Shown here: positions 57,307-64,000 of the stretch, piece by piece | Position numbering within the stretch: position 1 is the first letter of the stretch | Layout of the letters: each line of letters starts with the position of its first letter | The notes under the pieces: model-generated | The model's database searches: none | What the model was told of the DNA's origin: nothing | Seen by the model: the letters and a program-made list of their open reading frames with translations, nothing else | Translations under genes and position numbers: made by a program | Source: Xanthostigma xanthostigma | Taxonomy: Eukaryota > Arthropoda > Insecta > Raphidioptera > Raphidiidae | Length of the DNA stretch: 64,000 nucleotides | Assembly (NCBI GenBank): GCA_963575645.1 | Contig: OY754473.1 | Location: 7,812,001-7,876,000, forward strand | Direction of reading: 5' to 3'

Positions 57307-57631
57307 TAATACGCGCCACGGATCTAAAAGGTTCGGAAGTTAGTCACAAACAGCGTCGCAAAGGCACATTATAGAGCCGTTGATACTCCCACCACCTCCC
57401 AGCCACCTGCACGGAACGTGCGCTCGTCGGTGATTGGCCGTGATCGCTCGTTGCCTTTGTCACTTGTCGCTTTCCTGCTTTAAAGTACAGTCGAGTACGC
57501 TATTGTCAAGTTTTTATTGCTATTTTAGTTTTGTTGAGTTGCGAGTTTGTATAGTTTTTCGACAGACTGTACAAGCGCAAGCCCGCATTCGCATCTAACT
57601 TCCGAGCCTTTTAGATTCGTGGCGCATATTA
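57307..57631 (+). mobile_element. TA-flanked MITE with 40 bp ends, copy 4 (325 bp)
   Basis: TA at 57305-57306 and 57632-57633. It runs uninterrupted through TTATTGCTATTTTAG, the site where copy 3 carries its 820 bp insertion, and so serves as the empty-site reference. Confidence 0.9.
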
Positions 57632-57633
57632 TA

Positions 57634-57944
57634 CTTAAGTTTTCTTGGAGCGCGAAAATTCGGCAACTTTTTGAAACGCACCCACAGGAAAAATAGTTGG
57701 GAACCGCTGATATCCCATAGCTGAGACGTCGAGATTATTATGCGATATATAAAATAAGGAATTAAAACGTCCAACTAACGCATGTTATACATAATCCGTT
57801 GTGAAATGCAACCTCTCGCGCCAACTTTGATCGAATTAACATAACGCCAACCACGCTGCCCTGACACTACGGTGTAGTCTCGTTTATCGATCATTACGCT
57901 CGCATTGAAGTCGATCGCATAATCGGATAAACGGTACTCTGTGC
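57634..57944. other. Unassigned sequence
   Basis: No gene or repeat recognised. Confidence 0.35.
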
Positions 57945-57952
57945 TTCTAGAT

Positions 57953-58212
57953 CAGGCCTGGCAAATGGCGGTCCGCGGGCCGGATTCGGTCCGCAGTAGA
58001 ATTTTCTCCGGCCCGCGAAGCTATTATAATGTTTGCCAATATATAAAATGGCGCATAAAAAGAATTTTAGAAAAATAGAAAATAGTGTTTAAAAACTTGA
58101 AATTGTTGTTTCAAAAAAACTATACTTACAATTAGAAAAAGAAATTGTTTGGCCCGCGGTCATATTTTCATCCGTAATGTGGCCCGACGATAAAAAAATT
58201 TGCCCACCCCTG
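57953..58212. mobile_element. hAT-type MITE (260 bp) with 8 bp target duplication
   Basis: Ends CAGGCCTGGCAAA and TTTGCCCACCCCTG are imperfect inverted repeats of the classic hAT type. TTCTAGAT flanks both sides (57945-57952 and 58213-58220). Subterminal GGCCCGC words recur (GGTCCGCGGGCCGG, TCCGGCCCGCG, TTTGGCCCGCGG, GTGGCCCGACG), matching the pattern of widespread animal hAT MITEs. Confidence 0.92.
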
Positions 58213-58220
58213 TTCTAGAT

Positions 58221-58464
58221 AGATAGATTCTACATTATAGATGCTCAACAGCGTCTGTGTTTGTATTAGAAATCTGCCAGCCAACATACACTAACCGACT
58301 GGTATGAGCCCCGGTCCCTGGGTGCCCTAGTTCCCAAAAAAAAAAAAAAAACACTGGAGTGCAAACTACACTCCAATATTTCCTCTGAGGGGTCTATGCT
58401 TCAAGTTTGAGTAGAACCTGATTTTTTTAGCTAATGCGTTGATAGATGAAAGCTTTATAAAAAA
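58221..58464. other. Unassigned spacer
   Basis: ACCGACTGGTATGAGC near 58292 resembles text near 29390. A run of A lies near 58337. Nothing else recognised. Confidence 0.35.
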
Positions 58465-59059
58465 TTGGTTGTCTGTAAAGTCGGTTTACGGACGATAGTT
58501 TTACGTGATAACGTATTCCGTAATACATAACCTAAATTCTACATATAATAATTATAATAATTCGAATCTATGATATTGCATCTTTCGCTTCAAATTTAGG
58601 TTAATTTTATTTATTAAATTACTCACCGCCTATAAAAATAATTTTTTTTATTAACTTTCTTTCTTCCGTATTTATTTAAGTCTCAAAGATTAACTGTCAT
58701 AATATTTAGAAAACAATTGTTTTATTGTTTAAGTATATAAAATTCCAAAACCTACTTACAATATTTAAGTATTTTCATACGTCAAAAAATTGATTTTTAT
58801 AATGATAAAATTTGTAAGAAACGATTTTTTCGAGAGATGAGACCTAGCTAAAACGATTTTTTGCCCCCCAAAATCCCTTTTCAGTAAATTTCATCCAAAT
58901 CGTTAGGGCCGTTTTCGAGAAAAGCACGCACAGGGTCAGGCGGAACGTTACGCGTTACGAACGTTAGGAACGTTACGTTACACTTTATCGTGCATGCAGC
59001 CGGTGTTTTATCAATTTATAATATTGGTGATTCATCAATTTATAAGACGTTATCACGTC
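58465..59059 (-). mobile_element. GACGTGATAACG element, copy 6 (595 bp)
   Basis: Same ends as copy 5, with the same CTATGATATTGCATCTTTCG section and the same duplicated TCATCAATTTATAA block at the right, so copies 5 and 6 form a subfamily. The middle contains text not found in copies 3 and 4. Confidence 0.85.
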
Positions 59060-59184
59060 AAAAAACGTATGTTTTTATTATTTTTAAAACAAGAGAATGT
59101 ATGTTGGATTGATTCAAAAATATTGTATTTAGTTAAATGATTTATTAATAAAAAATAATAATAATAAATGTTTATTATACATAA

Positions 59185-59963
59185 TAGGCCCCACTCACGA
59201 TCAAACTTCATGCCACAGTTCAGTGTTCAAACTTATAGTTCAGTGAAGCATGATAATGTGTGGGACAAATAAACACTGAAACCAACACTGAAGTCAAGCA
59301 TGAACTCATCCAATGCATCTTGATTTTTGAACGACTTCAGTGTTCAATGTTCAAGTAAACTGCTGTGTGTGTGGGTGTTTTTCAGTTCAGTTTTTGGAGT
59401 TCTGTATTTTGTACAACCAGAAGCCAAAAATCTCGATGTTGCTGCAAGTCTTTCTTGTGCAGAAATAGATTTTCGCATATTTGTGTCCTGGTTCTTAATA
59501 AAAAGGGTAACTAATTCCAGTAAATAATTGTAAATTAATTAATTCATCCGTAAATAATTATTCCAATCAAGCGGTTCAAGATGTAATTCATTAATCAAAT
59601 AAACATGACTTCTTGAATGACGCATTTCTAACAAATTTTTCACCCATATTTTTCTTTTTTCTTATTTCCCTGTTTTAAATACAATCCCATAGCTATGAAC
59701 AGCCAATCCTCACCATTTAAATAACTCATTTAGTTCTTATTAATTATCTATAGTATAATATTATAGTATGTATATAATATATATTTTATATATCTATACT
59801 CGACGAGTGTATGCCAACAACTGAACCAAACTGAACACAAAAAATTTAAAAAACTGAGCAGTTTGCATGAACTGTGTGTGGTGCCAGTCAGTCTTTCGAT
59901 TAATCGGTCCAACTTCACTGAACACTGAACTGTGGCATGAAGTTTGATCGTGAGTGGGGCCTA
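59185..59963. mobile_element. TAA-flanked MITE with 45 bp ends (779 bp)
   Basis: Ends TAGGCCCCACTCACGATC and GATCGTGAGTGGGGCCTA are perfect complements continuing through AAACTTCATGCCACAGTTC. TAA flanks both sides (59182-59184, 59964-59966), suggesting PIF/Harbinger, which duplicates a 3 bp TWA target. The words CAGTGTTCA and TTCAGT recur near both ends. The boundary could shift by a base or two because of the AT-rich flank. No transposase. Confidence 0.8.
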
Positions 59964-60165
59964 TAATAACCGTACAAAAGTGATATGCTTCCATAGGAAA
60001 ATTTACATAAAACATTAATTGGCAAAAATAATCTAAAATGTAAAAGTGTAATCGCAAACGACACCAAATTGCGTTCGTTTGAGTAGAGGATCTCTGTTTT
60101 AATAATTAATTCAATTAAAGTTGATTGATTTTGATGTAAATTTAAGATATTAAATTTTATGTGTA

Positions 60166-60540
60166 AGGTAAGTTGGGGCAAGATCGCACGGAATATAGAT
60201 TACCTAAAGTTTACCTGATCATAGTACGGTAAAATGATTTTTAAAATAAGTCACAATGTACAGGGTTTAACTTTAACATATAAGCAAAAAGTTTGCTGGA
60301 TGAAACCTAATATTGGTTAATAGAAAAGTTTATAAAAAAATAAAATTTAAAAAAATGCACTCGTTCGAACTTGCCTCGCGTAATGGGGTAAGGTCGGATA
60401 ACTTATAAAATTGTAATATAAGTCTTTGAAGCACACTTACGGGGTAAGATCGACTTCCGAACAAGCCCCTGGTAAATTTCTTACTATTTAAACTATAAAT
60501 TTATACTAGTCTAATTTTTGTAAGTATTCGATCTTACCCC
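60166..60540 (+). repeat. Subterminal GGGGYAAGATCG repeats, left side of the pogo element
   Basis: Copies at 60175-60189, 60385-60399, 60441-60455 and, reversed, 60529-60540. They match those on the other side of the gene. The first overlaps the terminal inverted repeat. Confidence 0.85.
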
Positions 60541-60590
60541 GTATATGTATAAATCAGAGGGTTAATTAGACTAGAACAGAGGAAGAAATC

Positions 60591-60596
60591 TTTATT
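60591..60596 (-). promoter_or_regulatory. Likely polyadenylation signal of the transposase gene
   Basis: AATAAA on the minus strand, about 25 bp downstream of the stop codon at 60622-60624. Position and sequence fit; there is no transcript evidence. Confidence 0.5.
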
Positions 60597-60621
60597 TTTA
60601 TGAAAAAACAAAATAAAAATG

Positions 60622-62550
60622 TTAAGCAATATTTAATCCTCTAAATTCTACGCTAAATTCCAAATAATTCTCTTCATTCTGTACGGGATCCGGTAAGAAC
60701 ATTTCTATGTTTTCATAGATTATTGTGTCAATATCGTCAGTTGTAGGCCAAACAAATTTCTTGACCCCTTTATTAAATCTTAAAAACTTCACAACACATT
60801 CGCGCTGAACTTTGTTTATTTCTACGATTTTTCCCGCATAATATTTTATGGTTTTCTTGCTACAGTATTTAGCTAATATCCAAGCATTTAATTTAAAGTT
60901 TTCCAACTTTTCATCTGTATGTTCCTCGTCAAGGAAATCTAAATCGTCATCAGTCTCTTCGTACACCGGTTCAATGCTACTTTCGCTGCTAGTACTTCCT
61001 GGGCTTCGACACTTTTGTTTTTTAGGCTTAGTTGTCTCTGTAGGGCACTTCTTAAATTCTAACAGCTGATTTGCATCTCTCTGCGTGATTACTTCGGCAC
61101 CTGTTGCAACACGTCTTTTTTTTGTGACTTTAGAATTTATGGAATTCTGTTTCACAGTTTCAAGTAGGAGGTCTTCAAATGAGACATTTATTGGCCCAGA
61201 CTGCCCCTCTGAGTTTTCTTCATCAGTTACGTTTTTAGGTGAAGCATTGCTTGGCCCTGCATCTAATATGTCTCTGTCCAGAAGTTCACTATTACCATTT
61301 GCTTCGTCAGTTATGCTTGCACTGGTTTTCTTCATATTTTCATATCTTTTTAATGCTTCGGGATGGTATTTTTCTTTTGGAATAACTGTCGGATTAAAGG
61401 GATATATTCCAGCTTTTTTAAATCCATTTTTAATAACAACTGGACTAATATTATTCCATATTTTCCGCACTTTTTCGGAAAATATTTTCTTTGGCAATTT
61501 AACGCCTTGATTCTTTCTTTGCCAAATGACTAATTCTTCGTCCCATGATGTTTTAAATGACCTAAATACAGCAAGGTCGAGGGGCTGCAAAAGGTGAGAG
61601 GTATGCGGCGGAAGCTTTAAGATCGTTATGCCATTTTCCTGTGCAAGATTTACAACTCTATTGTCTACGTGCGTACTGTGCCCATCATATATAAGCAAAA
61701 GCGGTCGTAGTCCACCTACAGCAGGAATTAACGTTTTCTTAATGAAGTTGACAAAAATGTCAGTCTCCATCCAACCATTACTGCTAGCAGCATACGCTAA
61801 ATCTGTTCCGCCGTCTGGATCTGCCATCCACTGGTCCCATACGTTCTTTCCCTTAAAGACAATTAAAGGGGGCGCTTTGTCACCGACAGCATTTACAGCA
61901 GACAAAATTGTAATGTTTTCTCTTCCGGGGCCACTGGTTACACGGGAACAAGCTGCACCTCTCGCACCAACTACCTTTGTTTTACACGGGTCTATTGACA
62001 GACTCGTCTCATCTAGATTCCAGATCTGCTGTGGAAGATCATTTAATTTTAAGTCATTTAAAACTGTCTCCAATAGGCTAAAATACTCGTTGACTACAAA
62101 AGGATCGGTCATTTTCTTTCGTGAATATTCCACCGCCTGGGGCTTTTTAATTGCAAGTTTATGTCGTTGTTTAAAATTAATAAACCAATCGGCACCTGGC
62201 ATATTATTCTTAAAAGGAGTCTTAATGTTATTTTTTGTTACGTACTCAGCAACAATAAACAACACTTCTTTTCTTGAGAGACCAAACCCCCATTTCTCAA
62301 GTGTTTTAAGACCATTTGCCAAAATCCTTTCATGTTCTAAAGAAATTGCCAAGTCCCTTCCCAGCGTTTGACTTTTTGACCCATGGGTTCCTTTAGCATG
62401 ATCATGCAGTGTTGATTTTGGGATTTTATATTTTTTTGCTGCTCCATGAAGGGTTATTAGTCCTCCTTCCAATTCACTAATAGCACTCGCAAGGTCCTCT
62501 TTGGTGTAATTCTTGCCCCTGTCGGATTTTCTTATATATGTTCGGACCAT
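60622..62550 (-). CDS. pogo-family DDE transposase, 642 residues
   Basis: The protein would bind the ends of its own transposon and cut and join DNA in the nucleus. Residues about 14-55 form a pipsqueak-type helix-turn-helix. About 62-140 resemble the CENP-B-type second helix-turn-helix, with the W-F-x-x-F-K-x-R-H motif near 122-130. About 165-390 are the DDE_1 catalytic domain. Its three acidic residues are D180 (in N-L-D-E-T-S), D289 (in I-Y-D-G-H) and D325 (in L-L-Q-P-L-D), a DD35D spacing. The acidic and basic linker at 400-560 includes K-K-R-R, a possible nuclear signal. The C-terminal part around 570-625 (W-I-L-A-K-Y ... V-K-F-L-R) resembles the C-terminal module of insect pogo-like transposases. 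I chose the methionine at 62550 (M-V-R-T-Y-x-R-K-S-D), typical of the family; the frame stays open upstream to 62658. On this strand TTGTTACAG ends at 62559, a plausible 3' splice acceptor just upstream of the start. No internal stop or frameshift. A host-domesticated gene is less likely because the transposon ends are intact. Confidence 0.93.
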   Translation of the reverse strand: MVRTYIRKSDRGKNYTKEDLASAISELEGGLITLHGAAKKYKIPKSTLHDHAKGTHGSKSQTLGRDLAISLEHERILANGLKTLEKWGFGLSRKEVLFIVAEYVTKNNIKTPFKNNMPGADWFINFKQRHKLAIKKPQAVEYSRKKMTDPFVVNEYFSLLETVLNDLKLNDLPQQIWNLDETSLSIDPCKTKVVGARGAACSRVTSGPGRENITILSAVNAVGDKAPPLIVFKGKNVWDQWMADPDGGTDLAYAASSNGWMETDIFVNFIKKTLIPAVGGLRPLLLIYDGHSTHVDNRVVNLAQENGITILKLPPHTSHLLQPLDLAVFRSFKTSWDEELVIWQRKNQGVKLPKKIFSEKVRKIWNNISPVVIKNGFKKAGIYPFNPTVIPKEKYHPEALKRYENMKKTSASITDEANGNSELLDRDILDAGPSNASPKNVTDEENSEGQSGPINVSFEDLLLETVKQNSINSKVTKKRRVATGAEVITQRDANQLLEFKKCPTETTKPKKQKCRSPGSTSSESSIEPVYEETDDDLDFLDEEHTDEKLENFKLNAWILAKYCSKKTIKYYAGKIVEINKVQRECVVKFLRFNKGVKKFVWPTTDDIDTIIYENIEMFLPDPVQNEENYLEFSVEFRGLNIA

Positions 62551-62561
62551 TTTCAAACCTG

Positions 62562-62998
62562 TAACAAATATTAGTGGTGTAAATGCATTGGGGCAAGATC
62601 GGAACAAAATTATTCGATCTTGCACCTTACATCCACATATGGGGAAAGATCGAACCAACTCATAATATCACTCGTAATTGAGGTTATGTTTTACTAATCC
62701 AAACAGTTCATAAAGATAGACCATTTACAACAGAGATTACCTATATAATGTTAATAAATTACCTTTTGAATCAAAGTTTGACGAATGGGGTATGTTCGAA
62801 TACACAAAATAAACTAAAATGCACAAAACTGTCTATACTTTACACAAAAAACATTGAAACAAGACGCCATCTACTTAAGCACTGCGCACATGTGTTTGCT
62901 CCACGTGGCGAGTAGTCATTGCGCTGTTGCCACAACTATGTGACCTCTGGAGGCTGCGTTCGGACTTGCCCCGTATCCGATCTTACTCCAACTTACCT
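62562..62998 (-). promoter_or_regulatory. Upstream region with transposase-site-like repeats
   Basis: GGGGCAAGATCGGAAC at 62590-62605, a reversed copy near 62613-62626, GGGGAAAGATCGAAC at 62641-62655, GGGGTATGTTCGAA at 62787-62800, and two reversed copies near 62961-62992. The first exon and promoter of the transposase presumably lie here, so the sites could also allow self-regulation. The role in binding is inferred. Confidence 0.65.
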
Positions 62999-63000
62999 TA

Positions 63001-64000
63001 ATTATTATTATATCAACATAATTAATAATATAAGAATTTCATGCCAACAGCCGATGGAGTTTTGTTCAAAATTATCCTTTATAAGTATAATTACTTATAC
63101 AGGATGTTTTCGGTCGAGATATTTTATTTTTAATAAAACAAAAGAACACGAATAAAAGTTGAATGACGAGAGAGAAAAATAAAATTATTTCACATTCTAA
63201 TATTGAATTGGTTGACACGACGCCAATCTATATTAATAATTTCGCCGAGGGGTGCGCTAGACTCGATTGAAATTTATCAAAAAAAAATATTAATTTCGAA
63301 TCGAAAAAATTCGAGTTACTCACGTTATTACAATAATAACAAAGAATGACATCTTGCCCGCCTCAGTTTGCCATCGAATTCTTTTTTATTTACTCGAGTC
63401 GTAGCTGTTCATAGATGACGCTTCGGTACGGTAGACGCGACTGAAATCTATCACAAATTATGATTAAATACATTTTCTGTATACAAGCCAATGCCTATAT
63501 ATACTGACACTTCCGAACGCAATTTTAAGATTATATCCGCACAGAAATTGACCCGAGCGAAGCCGGGTTCGCAAAATCACATCAAAATTATATCATTCAT
63601 CTGAATATCAAAAATAAAATAAGTATCTCGAAAAAAACGCGGTCCAATGAGAAAACAAAATCCGATATTTTTTTTTTACGTAATACATTTAACATCGTTG
63701 AGCCGAGTTTACCGACCATCCTGTATATACACAGCGTGTTTATAAATTGAAACAAGGTATTGATTGTTTATAAGGAATGATGATTAAATTTAATTAATGT
63801 AAAATAACAAACCTGTCTCATATAGTAAACTTTGTCAGCCAGTCTGATATTTAAACAGGGAGAACGGGACACCGCGTTGCCAAGTTTCTAATTATTTACC
63901 AGCTCTGTATTTATTGCTTAATTAACGTATTTTGTAGCCCAATTAACTTTATAACTAACACAGAAAACTTATCAAATACCTGCTTCGACTAAAACATTCA
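63001..64000. other. Unassigned sequence
   Basis: No gene or repeat with a partner in the window. Text near 63552-63572 (GACCCGAGCGAAGCCGGGTT) resembles a Helitron 3' hairpin, but the CTAG end is missing. Confidence 0.4.

Larger units (their letters stand above)
60166..62998 (-). mobile_element. Complete pogo-family (Tc1/mariner) DNA transposon, 2.8 kb
   Basis: Terminal inverted repeats begin AGGTAAGTTGG and continue to AAGATCG with two mismatches in about 21 bp. TA lies on both sides (60164-60165 and 62999-63000). A single long transposase frame fills the centre on the minus strand. About ten copies of a GGGGYAAGATCG-like motif are clustered between each terminus and the gene. Everything needed for an autonomous element appears present: both ends, an uninterrupted frame and a polyadenylation signal. 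Activity is inference. Confidence 0.9.

Noticed and set aside
61628-62371. A 247-residue plus-strand frame over the transposase gene
   Set aside because: It is the antisense shadow of the transposase coding sequence, as are 60848-61069 and 61085-61510. No domain is recognisable.

Overview
This window looks like gene-poor, AT-rich nuclear DNA from an insect, most likely a moth or butterfly. The pointers are: several Helitron fragments ending in CTAG followed by T; a short element whose start (TCTATACTAATATATAAAG) and interior are, as far as I recall, typical of abundant lepidopteran Helitrons; tRNA-headed SINEs; and dense foldback elements and MITEs. I see no bacterial-style operons, no rRNA, no CRISPR array, and no intact tRNA gene. 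Assignment to Lepidoptera is inference; an insect genome is close to certain.

Only one open reading frame is convincingly a protein gene: a pogo-family transposase on the minus strand at 60622-62550. It sits inside a complete 2.8 kb DNA transposon at 60166-62998, with terminal inverted repeats, flanking TA dinucleotides and about ten copies of a GGGGYAAGATCG motif near the two ends. Nearly all other open frames are chance frames in repeats.

Layout. 1-7 kb: a hairpin-tailed MITE, a foldback, an 842 bp element with a tRNA-like core, an 82-84 bp satellite array (4045-5200), a mariner-type MITE and a pogo-type MITE. 9-18 kb: Helitron ends, a TA-flanked MITE, a Helitron/tRNA chimera split by another element, foldbacks and a 690 bp inverted repeat. 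18-23 kb: an element with internal 158 bp tandem units, a SINE split by a TTAA-flanked insertion, and two composite MITEs. 23-30 kb: mostly unassigned, with short GC-rich patches, Helitron ends and microsatellites. 30-45 kb: a hAT MITE with an 8 bp target duplication, repeat families shared with other parts of the window, palindromic MITEs, tRNA-like relics and a MITE split by the 820 bp element. 45-60 kb: a short full-length Helitron, foldbacks, nested MITEs, a cluster of hairpin-tailed MITEs, a SINE, a second hAT MITE and a TAA-flanked MITE. 60-63 kb: the pogo transposon.

The elements relate through nesting. At least four insertions fall inside other recognisable repeats, so exact boundaries and relative ages can be read from this window alone. 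Several non-autonomous families occur here in two to six copies in both orientations. Stretches not listed as a feature showed me no recognisable gene or repeat, though old degraded copies would escape reading by eye.
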